From: Ilyomonas sp965219515
GTDB lineage: Bacteria > Bacteroidota > Bacteroidia > Chitinophagales > Chitinophagaceae
NCBI GenBank assembly: GCA_965219515.1
Contig: OZ244776.1
Coordinates: 806,001-870,000, forward strand
Direction of reading: 5' to 3'
Length of the DNA stretch: 64,000 bases
Shown: positions 32,838 through 41,806 of the stretch, in pieces
Layout of the letters: each line of letters opens with the position of its first letter
Position numbering within the stretch: the stretch's first letter is position 1
The notes under the pieces: generated by a model
What the model saw: the letters and a program-made list of their open reading frames with translations, nothing else
Database searches by the model: none
Told to the model about the DNA's origin: nothing
Made by a program: the position numbers and the translations under genes

Positions 32838-34259
32838 ATGAATGCTATTTTACTTTCGGTTATTCTTGGTATCGTTATGATGTTCAGCAGCATTTTTGTT
32901 GCTAATAAAAACCTGTATCGTCATATTGCTTCTGTTGGTTTAGTCATTCTGCTTGCCGGCTGCATTGCCGATGCCAATGGTTTTGTAATTTGGAATATTG
33001 ATACCAAAGGCATGTTGCTCTTCGATAATTTCGGTACATTCTTCAATATCATCGCTGTTGTATGTACGCTGGTTTATGTATTGCTCACCGGCGCCGAAAT
33101 ACAAAAGACGGGTAATTACGTTGCCGAATATTTTGTACTGATATTTTTTGTGCTCTGCGGCATCTTTTTATTGTCTTCGTATAACAATTTGCTGATGCTG
33201 TTTCTTGGCATCGAAATATTATCCATTCCGCTTTATATACTCACCGGTTCGGATAAGCGTAATATGAGAAGCAACGAAGCGGCACTCAAATATTTTTTGA
33301 TGGGTTCTTTTTCAACCGGCTTACTGCTGATGGGAATTGCCCTGATTTATGGCGCAACCGGCTCGTTTGCATTAGAGCCGCTTCATGCTGCATCCGCAAA
33401 TCCGGCTCTGTCAGATTCAACCGTTTCCATACTGGAAGTGTTCGGCATGTTGCTGCTCATGATTTCCATCGGGTTTAAAGTGTCTGCCGCGCCGTTTCAT
33501 TTCTGGACACCCGATGTTTATGACGGCGCACCGGCGGTCTTCACCTCTTTTATGGCTACCATTGTAAAAGCGGCGGGCTTCATTGCCTTTATTAAACTTT
33601 TTGACGCACGCATGTTAGAAACCAGTGTCGAAAAAAATAAAATCATCGGCATTGACTGGAAGCTTTTGTTTGCCATCATTATCGTATGCACACTTCTTAT
33701 CGGCAATGTTACCGCCGTATTTCAGCAAAGTGTAAAGCGTATGTTAGCTTATTCAAGCATTGCACAGGCGGGTTTTATGCTTTTTGCCTTGTTCAGCTTA
33801 AACGACGTTGCCAAAGAAGGTATTCTGATGTATTCTGTTGCTTACAGTTTGGCTACCATCGGCATCTTCGCTATTCTGGTTAAGCTTAAAGATTTTACTT
33901 TCGACGGGTACAACGGTTTGGCAAAAACGCAGCCTGTACTAGCTTTTGCAAATACCGTTTTTCTGTTATCACTGGCAGGCATTCCGTTAACCGCCGGTTT
34001 CTTCGCTAAGTTTTTTATGCTGGAATCGGTTATCAAAACCGGCACTTATTTGTGGCTGGTCATCGCTGCCGTTATCTTTGCTGCCATCAGTGTCTATTAT
34101 TATTTCCGGGTTATTCAGGCAATGTATTTTAAAATGCCTGATGGTGAAGTCATTGAAGCACCGGCTTTCGCTTTTAAAACCGGAATTGTTCTGCTTGCCA
34201 TTGCCATCATTTATCTTGGCATCTTTCCGCAAACCCTGTTCGGCTGGTTTTATTTTTAA
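32838..34259 (+). CDS. nuoN: NADH-quinone oxidoreductase subunit N
   Basis: NuoN (ND2 homologue) is the third antiporter-like pump subunit and the last gene of the operon. The 473 residues have about 14 hydrophobic segments, with FLGIEILSIPLYILTGSDKR (channel glutamate), KVSAAPFHFWTPDVYDGAPA and SIAQAGFMLFAL. The C-terminus ends FPQTLFGWFYF. No strong terminator follows; a weak AT-rich hairpin (AAAACA/TGTTTT near 34297-34311) with a nearby T run may serve. Confidence 0.96.
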   Translation: MNAILLSVILGIVMMFSSIFVANKNLYRHIASVGLVILLAGCIADANGFVIWNIDTKGMLLFDNFGTFFNIIAVVCTLVYVLLTGAEIQKTGNYVAEYFVLIFFVLCGIFLLSSYNNLLMLFLGIEILSIPLYILTGSDKRNMRSNEAALKYFLMGSFSTGLLLMGIALIYGATGSFALEPLHAASANPALSDSTVSILEVFGMLLLMISIGFKVSAAPFHFWTPDVYDGAPAVFTSFMATIVKAAGFIAFIKLFDARMLETSVEKNKIIGIDWKLLFAIIIVCTLLIGNVTAVFQQSVKRMLAYSSIAQAGFMLFALFSLNDVAKEGILMYSVAYSLATIGIFAILVKLKDFTFDGYNGLAKTQPVLAFANTVFLLSLAGIPLTAGFFAKFFMLESVIKTGTYLWLVIAAVIFAAISVYYYFRVIQAMYFKMPDGEVIEAPAFAFKTGIVLLAIAIIYLGIFPQTLFGWFYF

Positions 34260-34596
34260 AAGGTAATAAACCATTTATCAAATAAAATCTGTTCTCAAAA
34301 CAGGTTGTTTTACTTTTATGCCATTGTGAAAGGTGCGGTAGTAATACCCATTGGATATTGTATAATTCGATATTGTGATATTGAAATTTAGGGTGAGATT
34401 TTTTTTCGACAATATGATTCAGATCGTTTTCATTATCCGAATGGTATAAAAGGTAAGCAGTGAATAATAAATACGCGTTTTAAATCGCAGCAATATAAGA
34501 ACATACCGTTTTACAAACAATATTGGTGTACAGAAAAAGCATTGAATAAATCGCTAAGCATCAAACATTCACAAATCATAACTCATAATTTAAAAC
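34260..34596. other. Intergenic region after nuoN
   Basis: It contains a weak hairpin near 34297-34311 and a triple GATATTG-type motif at about 34352-34383 (GGATATTG, GATATTG, GATATTG). Close to the next gene lies TCACAAATCATAACTCATAA (34569-34588), again low-complexity wording. No ORF is supported. Confidence 0.5.
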
Positions 34597-35865
34597 ATGG
34601 TTTTATCAGATGTTTTTAGGCAGGCATACAAAACGGTAGCCAGCAACAAGCTGCGAACCGGTATTACCATATCTATCATCGCTTTTGGCATCATGGCGCT
34701 CATCGGCATCATTACCGCCATAGAAGCCATGAACAGCAGCGTTACCAACAATTTTGCGACCATGGGCGCCAACGGCTTTACCATCTCTTTTAAAGACCGC
34801 ATTCGCTTCGGCAATCAAAACAATGATGTAAGCAAATCAACTCGCGGAAAAAAACAAAAGAAATCAAACTTAGATAAGCCGATTACGTTAGCGCAGGCAG
34901 AAGCCTTTAAGCAGGAATATCATTTTCCGGCCATCGTAAGCATTGCTTTAAACGGAAGATGGAGTTACGAAATTCATTACGGCGACAAAAAAACAAATCC
35001 CAATGTGCGCATCAACGGCGGCGATGAAAACTATGTGGAAGTAAATGGCTTCAGCATTGCCTATGGCAGAAATTTTACGCCGCGCGATGTAGAAAGCGGC
35101 CGCCGCGTTTGCCTCCTGGGCAGCGATGTGGCAGATAAACTTTTTAATAACAAACCCGAAAAAGCCGTCGACAAAGTGGTGCGCATCGGCACGGCGCCTT
35201 ATGTTGTAATTGGTGTGCTCAAAGCCAAAGGCTCAAGCTCGCTGCTACGCGCCGATAACGTAATTATTACCACTTATAACAGCGTGCGCACATTAAGCAA
35301 TGCAGCCAGTTCGTTTACCCTTGGCGTAACGGCAAACAGCATCCTGGAAGTAAATGCTGCTGTTGGCGAAGCAGCATCTGAGTTTCGTTCCATACGCCGG
35401 TTACAACCTACCGAAGATGAGAATTTCTCCATAGAAAAAAGCGATAAAGTAGCTTCCACGGTTCTCAATTTATTAAGCAGTATTTCCGGCGCATCGGGCG
35501 TTATCGGTATCATTACTTTAATTAGTGCAGCTATTGCTTTAATGAATATTATGCTGGTAGCCGTAAACGAGCGCACTCGCGAAATTGGTTTGATAAAAGC
35601 AATTGGTGGTAAAAAGAAAAATATCCGCCAGCAGTTTTTATTTGAATCAATTATTATCAGCGTGGCAGGCGCTGTGTTTGGTATTATATTAGGCGTATTG
35701 GTAGGCAACATATTCGCACTGTTTTTAGATACCGGTTTTGTGGTTCCCTGGGGCTGGATTGTTACCGGTATTTCTATCTGCGCATTGTTTGGATTATTGG
35801 CGGGTTTGTGGCCGGCCATCAAAGCTTCAAAACTTAATCCGATTAATGCGCTTCGATATGAGTGA
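34597..35865 (+). CDS. FtsX/MacB-type ABC transporter permease
   Basis: Inner-membrane permease of the MacB/FtsX family (type VII ABC systems), which use ATP to drive work in the periplasm rather than transport across the membrane. The 422 residues have an N-terminal helix (about 21-43, after LRTGITISIIAFGIMALIGI), a large periplasmic MacB core domain (about 50-275), and three C-terminal helices, with the family motif NIMLVAVNERTREIGLIKAIG after the second. No ATPase gene adjoins it. The LolD-like ATPase at 57.9 kb is a possible partner by type, but nothing links them here. Confidence 0.92.
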   Translation: MVLSDVFRQAYKTVASNKLRTGITISIIAFGIMALIGIITAIEAMNSSVTNNFATMGANGFTISFKDRIRFGNQNNDVSKSTRGKKQKKSNLDKPITLAQAEAFKQEYHFPAIVSIALNGRWSYEIHYGDKKTNPNVRINGGDENYVEVNGFSIAYGRNFTPRDVESGRRVCLLGSDVADKLFNNKPEKAVDKVVRIGTAPYVVIGVLKAKGSSSLLRADNVIITTYNSVRTLSNAASSFTLGVTANSILEVNAAVGEAASEFRSIRRLQPTEDENFSIEKSDKVASTVLNLLSSISGASGVIGIITLISAAIALMNIMLVAVNERTREIGLIKAIGGKKKNIRQQFLFESIIISVAGAVFGIILGVLVGNIFALFLDTGFVVPWGWIVTGISICALFGLLAGLWPAIKASKLNPINALRYE

Positions 35866-35880
35866 TTGAGTATTGAAAAA

Positions 35881-35950
35881 TTATATTTCCCCCGCAAATG
35901 ACGCAGGCAAACGCAGAACTATCTGCACCAACCGGCGTTATCTGCGGGAA
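35881..35950. repeat. Hairpin repeat upstream of cysM
   Basis: CCCGCAAATGACGCAGG followed by CAAACGCAGA on the left is an imperfect reverse complement of TCTGCACC...GGCGTTATCTGCGGGAA on the right. This 'CTGCGGGAA' style is common between genes in Bacteroidota. It lies between the permease gene and cysM. Confidence 0.65.
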
Positions 35951-36035
35951 CTTTATTTTGTAAATGTTATTAATAAGGAAGATAAATCGCTGCTATATTT
36001 TTCCTTTCTGCTTTTGATTTTTTACTTTGCGGATT

Positions 36036-36917
36036 ATGGCTTCAATATTAGACCTGATAGGAAATACACCGATGGTGAAACTGGAAAATGTAACGGAGAA
36101 TGAGAACGTAACCATTTTTGCAAAATTGGAGGGCAACAACCCCGGCGGCAGCGTGAAAGACAGGGCAGCGTACGGCATGATAAAAGGCGCCTATGAGCGT
36201 GGCGAATTAAAACCAGGCACAAAACTGATAGAAGCCACCAGCGGCAACACCGGAATTGCCCTTGCCATGATTGCTTCTTTGTACAATGTAGAAATAGAAA
36301 TTGTAATGCCCGAAGATGCCACGCGGGAGCGGGTGTTAACCATGCAGGCATTCGGCGCAAAAGTGATTCTGACGCCGAAAGAACATTCGATGGAAGGCGC
36401 AATAGATTATGTAAATCAACAGTTGCAAAATGGCGGTTACATTAACTTAAACCAATTTGCCAATCCCGACAATTACCTGATGCATTATCATACCACCGGG
36501 CCGGAAATCTGGCGCGATACAAATGGAGAAGTTACGCATTTTGTTTCTGCGATGGGAACAACGGGCACCATCATGGGCGTTTCTAAGTTTTTAAAAGAAA
36601 AAAATTCTGCCATACAGATTGTAGGCTGCGAGCCAACCGACGGCTCGCACATTCCGGGTATCCGAAAATGGCCGGAAGCTTATCTACCTAAAATATTCGA
36701 CAAAAGCCGGATTGACAAAACGATTGAAGTAGATGAAAAAGATGCAAGAATGATAGCCCGCCGCCTGGTGAAAGAAGAAGCTATCTTTAGTGGCATGAGT
36801 AGTGGCGGTGCCGTTTATGCCTCGTTACAATTGGCAAAAAGATTACGCAAAGGTGTTATTGTTTGCATCATCTGCGACCGGGGCGACCGCTATTTGTCTT
36901 CTGATTTATTTGATTAG
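36036..36917 (+). CDS. cysM: Cysteine synthase B (O-acetylserine sulfhydrylase)
   Basis: PLP enzyme that makes cysteine from O-acetylserine and sulfide or thiosulfate. With the ATG at 36036 it has 293 residues; a TTG nine bases upstream is a poorer start. PLP-binding Lys41 lies in NPGGSVKDRAA, the phosphate-binding asparagine loop is TSGNTG, and the C-terminal GMSSGGAV is present. EGNNPGGSVKDR and the short length point to the CysM branch, but CysK cannot be excluded by eye. A TACTTTGC box ends five bases before the ATG, so the transcript may be almost leaderless. Confidence 0.92.
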   Translation: MASILDLIGNTPMVKLENVTENENVTIFAKLEGNNPGGSVKDRAAYGMIKGAYERGELKPGTKLIEATSGNTGIALAMIASLYNVEIEIVMPEDATRERVLTMQAFGAKVILTPKEHSMEGAIDYVNQQLQNGGYINLNQFANPDNYLMHYHTTGPEIWRDTNGEVTHFVSAMGTTGTIMGVSKFLKEKNSAIQIVGCEPTDGSHIPGIRKWPEAYLPKIFDKSRIDKTIEVDEKDARMIARRLVKEEAIFSGMSSGGAVYASLQLAKRLRKGVIVCIICDRGDRYLSSDLFD

Positions 36918-36962
36918 CTTTGTTTGCAGATACTTTTTATAAGTGTTTATAAATGTAATGCT

Positions 36963-37163
36963 ATGGAAAAAAGAATAACGATTATTAAAAAAAATCAGTC
37001 TGCAGCCAGTCCGCAGAATTTGAACGAACATGTGCAGGATGCTTACAAGGAGGCGGGAAAAGATATTTCAAAAGACGCCGACCTCAGCATTCACAGCCCG
37101 AACGATGATTTGGATGAAGGTGAACTTGCCCATTTGGGCGGAGATAAAAATGACCTTGTATAA
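36963..37163 (+). CDS. Small hypothetical hydrophilic protein
   Basis: A 66-residue, highly charged protein (MEKRITIIKKNQSAASPQ start, acidic end with DDLDEGELAHLGGDKNDLV). It is likely disordered. It follows cysM by 45 bases and is closed by a perfect terminator hairpin six bases after its stop, which supports its being a real transcribed gene. The start is set at ATG 36963; an upstream in-frame ATG at 36924 lies just behind the cysM stop and adds residues unlike the rest. Function unknown. Confidence 0.6.
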   Translation: MEKRITIIKKNQSAASPQNLNEHVQDAYKEAGKDISKDADLSIHSPNDDLDEGELAHLGGDKNDLV

Positions 37164-37166
37164 ATG

Positions 37167-37194
37167 AAGAGGCAGCTTTAAAAGCTGCCTCTTT
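37167..37194 (+). terminator. Terminator after cysM and the small gene
   Basis: A 13-bp self-complementary stem (AAGAGGCAGCTTT / AAAGCTGCCTCTT) followed by TTTGC, directly after the small-protein stop codon. Confidence 0.85.
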
Positions 37195-37754
37195 TGCTTC
37201 ATAATTTTTTTGAAAATGAGTCTTGACATATTAATCGTTATTCCGCAAATGCTTTCAACACAATAACCGAATGATACTCAATATAAGCGCTTTATACGCA
37301 ATCTGATATTTGCACACAATTGAAATAGGTTAATGTTTTTTTTCTTGCATAAAAACAAGTCATGCAATATGGTGACACAATTTATAGGGTAACGTAGTCA
37401 AAAATAGTTAATGATTTTGTTGATTTCGGTTTAGAATCTTGCATGATCAATACTAAGAGGAAGCAGGCTTTGCAGGAGAGCAACAAGCCAGCAATTACGT
37501 TGATGATTATACCATCTTTGCCGATGGCACCTTCAGATGTGAGACCTCGTTTGACAGAAATAAAATCATCAAGAATGCTCAAAAGTTATGATTTTATTAG
37601 CCTTAATAAACTATCGACTTAATTTTAAACAGTCTTTAAATTTATTATGTATTAGTTGGAGGCTACAAGGCAATATTCTTGCTTTAATGATAAAAAATAA
37701 GCCCTGTAGAAACAGGGCTACGATCACATCTAGAGAATAAAAAATTTGTCAGTT
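37195..37754. other. AT-rich intergenic region before the TonB operon end
   Basis: About 560 bases with no supported gene. A 66-codon frame on the minus strand (37382-37582) has one hydrophobic stretch but no family signature and no clear start signal. The only clear structure is the minus-strand terminator at 37700-37719. Confidence 0.5.
37700..37719 (-). terminator. Terminator of the TonB receptor/DUF4198 operon
   Basis: AGCCCTGT / ACAGGGCT, an 8-bp perfect stem with a four-base loop; on the minus strand it is followed by TTATTTTTTA. It lies 36 bases after the DUF4198 stop. Confidence 0.8.
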
Positions 37755-38462
37755 TTATTTTGCATTAAATACAAACACAGCTGTAAGACTTAATCTTTTT
37801 GCAATTTCATTGTTTGTCTGAGCCATATCATGATCAGTAGCAAAGCGGTTCATCCCTTTGGTAACGGTAACCGTTACGTAGCCATCCCGGTCTGTTTTCG
37901 GACCTTGCTCATTGCTGTTGTTTTCTACCATCTGATTTGCCAAAGGTTTGCCATCAAGCAATAATTGCAGTCGAAGTCGAGCACCAGCTTTGGGTATTTC
38001 AGTAACATCAACCGGTATAAATTCAATGCGCTGTCCTTGCGGCTGAGACATCCATGATTGCCAGCTTATCATCGTTTTGGAAAATTTTATAGCATGTAAT
38101 GGGTCAGAACCGGCGGGAATTTGTGCTTTGGAAATGTTGTGGCTTTCAGCTCCCGACTTTACCCAATAGCCATTGTCGAAGTCAAGAACGAAGAGGGCTG
38201 GCTTGCCGCTGATAACTTTTACACTTACACCTTCTTTTGTTACTATGCGATTGTATGAAACAGATTTTTGATTCGCATCCAATACTTTCAAAACGGTGAT
38301 TTTATCTGCGCTATACGCTTCGGGAATTTTGTGACCATATAGTATTTGATAAACAGGTCCGGCTCCCGGCACTACCCAGGCATCATGAGCAAACACACTC
38401 AGTGCCATGCAAACAATGAATAATACACTTGACAATTTTAAAAACTGATTTGAAGATTTCAT
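37755..38462 (-). CDS. Exported DUF4198 protein
   Basis: DUF4198 proteins are periplasmic beta-sandwich proteins found beside metal (nickel, cobalt) uptake genes. The 235 residues begin with a signal peptide (residues 1-25, ending SVFAHD), then the family opening HDAWVVPG with the N-terminal histidine that is exposed after cleavage. The end has the repeat-like DGYVTVTVTKGMNRFATDHD block with further histidine and aspartate. It is cotranscribed with the TonB receptor upstream (26-base gap), so a part in capturing the imported substrate is likely. Metal identity is not decided by the sequence. Confidence 0.85.
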   Translation of the reverse strand: MKSSNQFLKLSSVLFIVCMALSVFAHDAWVVPGAGPVYQILYGHKIPEAYSADKITVLKVLDANQKSVSYNRIVTKEGVSVKVISGKPALFVLDFDNGYWVKSGAESHNISKAQIPAGSDPLHAIKFSKTMISWQSWMSQPQGQRIEFIPVDVTEIPKAGARLRLQLLLDGKPLANQMVENNSNEQGPKTDRDGYVTVTVTKGMNRFATDHDMAQTNNEIAKRLSLTAVFVFNAK

Positions 38463-38488
38463 ATGATTTGTTTTGATGATTATAATAA

Positions 38489-40546
38489 TCAGAATGGAAT
38501 TCTTACTCCTCCATTAAAAGTAAAAGGTGCCTGTGGTGCGGTAACAAGCAAAACACCCCTGGAAAGAAAACTGACTTCGTCCAGAGCGCTATGTCCCGGA
38601 TAGTAAGTGGCTTCAGCAAAGAGTTTAAAATTACCCCAGTTTGTTCTGTAGAAGGTAAACTTACCTGATAGCCGCTGGTATGGATTGCTCGTAACGCTGC
38701 CATCAGTTTTTAGATTTTTTTTACCTATAAACTGGCTGTAAACCGACAATAAAAAGCGATTGTTGGTATAGTTTGAAGCCTGAAAATTAAAGTCTAAACC
38801 AACTGTGGCTGCATAATCCGGAGTGTTGGTAACATAGGTATTGCCATCTTCGCCATTTCTTATTTTAGCCAATACATTTGTATAGTTAGCAAAAAGGCTG
38901 ACACCACCTTTTATAGCGAGCGGTGCGCGTATTTCGGCTTCAATGCCGGTGCGGCGTGTCTTTCCGAAATTTGTAAATTCTCCTAACGGATTTTCACCAA
39001 CTTCTTTTGTCTGGTCGGATAGGTAGGCAGAAACCAATCCATGAAATAAACCGGTTTTATCGTCTCCTCCAACACCAATTTCATAACTGGTAAGTTTTGA
39101 AACACCCAAATCTGAATTGATAACATATTCATCGTTGCCACTGGGCGCTTTAAACCCTTGCGCAGCATTTATGAATACGTTTATGCCTTTTGCAAGGCTG
39201 ACAGCCACGCCAACTTTAGGGCTGAAGGCATCGGTATGCGGTTTGCTTTTCAGATTTGGAAAATCTTCATCTTTACTGCTGGTGCGTATGTCGTAATACA
39301 AAAGATCGTACCTGGCACCCAACGTAAATTTTATAATTTTTGCCGGTTGAAGCTGTAATTCCGCATACGCTGCAGGTGTATAAGTATTAATTGTTTTATC
39401 ACCAATTTCAGTACTGCGAGCACCATTATCGGCAGCAAAAGTGGTATTAACAATGGCATCCATTCTGAAATAAACACCGGTAGCAAATAAGACATTCGTA
39501 CCACCCCAATAGGTAATATTGGTGTGCCTGATATCGAAACCGCTCCACAACCTGTTATCCCTTTCCTGGTATTGTTTACCACTTATAGTACCTGTACTGA
39601 TGCGTACAAAATCGTGATGCTGCACATAGGCGGTTATACCAAAATAACTGGATGTATCTGATCCTTTGTAATTAAAAACAACGTTTTGCTGCCTCGTGGT
39701 TCCACCATCGGTGGGACTTATATAGCTTGTCTTACTTATTTTAGCCGAATCTACTTTACCGCGATTCAGGTAGCCGGCTGAACCAAAGTCTGAGCTGTAT
39801 GCCTGCGCTCTTATGGAAGCCATCCCCCTTCCAAGCGAAAATGTGTACTTTGCAAGACCGTTCAGATGTTTTTCTTTGTTATTTCCCCGATAATCATCAT
39901 TTCTTCCTGCATCTAATGATACATAGCCGGTATTAATCTTTTTACCAAAACCAACAATGGCTGTTCCATCTATCAAACCATAGGAGCCGCCTTTAATAGT
40001 TAGGCTGGAAGGAAGTTTGTCCATTGTCTCAAAGGCAATGACGCCACCTAAAGCATGGTCGCCGTAAAACGGACTAAAAGGACCTCGTATCACCTGAAAG
40101 CGGCGGATGTCTTCGGGGATGAGCATCCGCAGGTCAACATACCCGTTGGTTTGAATAGAAGATCCCTGATTTTGAGGAACGCCATCAATAAAAAAAGCGA
40201 TGTCACGCGCATGGTCTAATACGCCATAACCGCGCATCTGGATGCCATATCCAACACCGCCCAAATTATAATTGCTAACATACACGCCTGTCAGCGGGCG
40301 TAAAAAATCACCGTAAGAACTAATTGCCTGCTTTGCAATGTAATCGCGACCTAAAAGAGAAACAGACGCGGGACTGGCAGTGGCTTCTGTTGATATATTT
40401 GTTTTGTTTACAGGACGTAATGTGCTTTTGATTTCTACCTCCTGTAAAGATTTGCCTTCTAATCTATCAGTTGTTGGTTGGGTGTTTTGGGAGATAGTAA
40501 CGCATGAAAAGAACAGTCCACTTACAATAAGTGAAAGTTTGAACAT
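38489..40546 (-). CDS. TonB-dependent outer membrane receptor
   Basis: TonB-dependent receptor that imports a scarce substrate across the outer membrane. The 685 residues have a signal peptide (1-19), a plug domain (about 45-160, with LRPLTGVYVSNYNLGGVGYG and FIDGVPQNQG), and a 22-strand-type barrel to the C-terminus ending GGVRIPF with a terminal phenylalanine. No carboxypeptidase-like N-terminal domain is present, which separates it from SusC. Together with DUF4198 and the upstream small gene it looks like a metal or metal-complex uptake operon. Two palindromes upstream (40620-40632, 40748-40761) may be operators. Confidence 0.92.
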   Translation of the reverse strand: MFKLSLIVSGLFFSCVTISQNTQPTTDRLEGKSLQEVEIKSTLRPVNKTNISTEATASPASVSLLGRDYIAKQAISSYGDFLRPLTGVYVSNYNLGGVGYGIQMRGYGVLDHARDIAFFIDGVPQNQGSSIQTNGYVDLRMLIPEDIRRFQVIRGPFSPFYGDHALGGVIAFETMDKLPSSLTIKGGSYGLIDGTAIVGFGKKINTGYVSLDAGRNDDYRGNNKEKHLNGLAKYTFSLGRGMASIRAQAYSSDFGSAGYLNRGKVDSAKISKTSYISPTDGGTTRQQNVVFNYKGSDTSSYFGITAYVQHHDFVRISTGTISGKQYQERDNRLWSGFDIRHTNITYWGGTNVLFATGVYFRMDAIVNTTFAADNGARSTEIGDKTINTYTPAAYAELQLQPAKIIKFTLGARYDLLYYDIRTSSKDEDFPNLKSKPHTDAFSPKVGVAVSLAKGINVFINAAQGFKAPSGNDEYVINSDLGVSKLTSYEIGVGGDDKTGLFHGLVSAYLSDQTKEVGENPLGEFTNFGKTRRTGIEAEIRAPLAIKGGVSLFANYTNVLAKIRNGEDGNTYVTNTPDYAATVGLDFNFQASNYTNNRFLLSVYSQFIGKKNLKTDGSVTSNPYQRLSGKFTFYRTNWGNFKLFAEATYYPGHSALDEVSFLSRGVLLVTAPQAPFTFNGGVRIPF

Positions 40547-40619
40547 AAAATGTTTGAGTTAATTGATAATAATATTGGCTGGCAACTGCCATTCATCATC
40601 AGCAAACGCGCTGATGCGA

Positions 40620-40632
40620 ATGACATTGTCAT
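40620..40632. promoter_or_regulatory. Candidate operator palindrome 1 upstream of the TonB receptor
   Basis: ATGACATTGTCAT: five-base arms around ATT, 74 bases upstream of the receptor start on the minus strand. Confidence 0.4.
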
Positions 40633-40747
40633 CCTTGTTGAATCAGTTGAACAATAACGCCGGAAGTAATGATCAAGCTAGTAACAGAGACTGTTTACCT
40701 CGTAGATGATAAATATTGCCAACAAAGGTGTATGACACATGTAAATG

Positions 40748-40761
40748 CCAAACATGTTTGG
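40748..40761. promoter_or_regulatory. Candidate operator palindrome 2 upstream of the TonB receptor
   Basis: CCAAACATGTTTGG is a perfect 14-base palindrome, about 200 bases upstream of the receptor start and 37 bases after the stop of the small upstream gene. Confidence 0.45.
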
Positions 40762-40797
40762 AATGGTATCAAAATGTAAACAGTATGTACAAGGATT

Positions 40798-41166
40798 CTA
40801 CGCTCGATATTTAGGTGGCGGTGATACAACAGGAAGCAAAACCTTTGACAGGCGGGATGGTGTAAAAATTAAAAAAAGCTTACTTATTTGTTTAGTGAAA
40901 ACCTGGCAGTTATTCTCTCCTCCCAACAAGTGAAAAGGAATTTGATCTTCTGTTTTTTGTGTGCCTGACGATTTGGAATTGTCTTTGTCAGAAGTGGCTG
41001 CTATCTCCTTTTGTATGTGGTTATCACCATACAGAGCATGAATAGTAGCAATGTGCTCCATAAAATTGAACTGGTGAGATAGCTTATCACCAATCATCGG
41101 TATCACCGGTTTAATAATGGCAATAGAATAAAGTATCAGCAGGTAATATGATATAGTAAATTTCAA
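40798..41166 (-). CDS. Small hypothetical membrane-anchored protein of the TonB operon
   Basis: A 122-residue protein of unknown function. The first 25 residues are hydrophobic (SYYLLILYSIAIIKPVIP), a signal or anchor, followed by a polar region and a C-terminal PFHLLGGENNCQVF and PPPKYRA end. Small proteins of this layout, with an N-terminal LxxL-RPxxP-like helix, occur beside metal-linked TonB receptors in Bacteroidota; my recall of that is only general. Here it is upstream of the receptor on the same strand, with a 250-base gap, so it may have its own promoter. Confidence 0.6.
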   Translation of the reverse strand: MKFTISYYLLILYSIAIIKPVIPMIGDKLSHQFNFMEHIATIHALYGDNHIQKEIAATSDKDNSKSSGTQKTEDQIPFHLLGGENNCQVFTKQISKLFLIFTPSRLSKVLLPVVSPPPKYRA

Positions 41167-41806
41167 AAGCTTGTAATCCTACAATAGATTCTAATACACT
41201 GCAAAAATAAGTAAATTAGATAATCAAAGTTTTACTTTATTTAACTTTTAGAAGAGTTTATCCTTTAAGATATTGAGTAGTAGTCGCGAACTATTACTCG
41301 ACTTCCTGCTTAATTAACTAAGAGGCTGTTTACTTTTAATTTATTGAAAATGAATTTCGGGGGAAGGTGTACTTACACATTTTAAGTGTCTGACACCTTT
41401 CATTCTGATTCAACAATATTAAAAACAAAAATGAAAATTTTAAACAGCCTCTAAATAAATTTGTTACTGGTTAAGGTTTTCATGTAGCTTAGATTTTGTT
41501 TTCTTAAAAGCTGTTTAAATTTTTCAGTCGTAGGAATCAAGAAAACAGAAAGGAAGTTACAGAAGGAGGCCTTAATGTTCTTATTACAAATTCGTTTACT
41601 CGGTGCTTTTGCCGATGTATTGGGAAGAGTTGTGATTCAAACAATTAAGTTGTAACAGCTTCTGATAACTTTATTATGCAGTCATCACATTCCACGCAAA
41701 GCCGCCCCGGCAAAACTGAGTTAATTAAAATGATTGTGTTGGCGGTATTTTGGAAATGGCGACCGCAACCTGCCGCTCGTTCAGCATAAAATTATTTCTG
41801 AAAATA
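41167..41806. other. Gene-free region with mobile element remains
   Basis: About 640 bases without a supported gene. It contains the MITE at 41319-41454 and a second, degenerate element end near 41507-41525, with a possible opposite end at about 41645-41662. The rest shows no ORF of note. Confidence 0.6.
41319..41454. mobile_element. 130-bp MITE with TAA target duplication
   Basis: The element runs 41322-41451 with perfect 11-bp terminal inverted repeats GAGGCTGTTTA and TAAACAGCCTC. It is flanked by TAA on both sides (41319-41321 and 41452-41454), a three-base target duplication of TNA type as made by some IS5-family transposases. It is non-coding; an internal GGTGT...ACACC pair adds secondary structure. 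Confidence 0.8.

Noticed and set aside
37382..37582. 66-codon minus-strand frame with one hydrophobic stretch
   Set aside because: No recognisable homology, no clear start signal, isolated in an AT-rich spacer. It could be a real small membrane protein, but nothing supports it.
40547..40797. Cobalamin riboswitch upstream of the TonB receptor
   Set aside because: The B12-box and conserved core words are not seen on the minus strand; only short palindromes are present.
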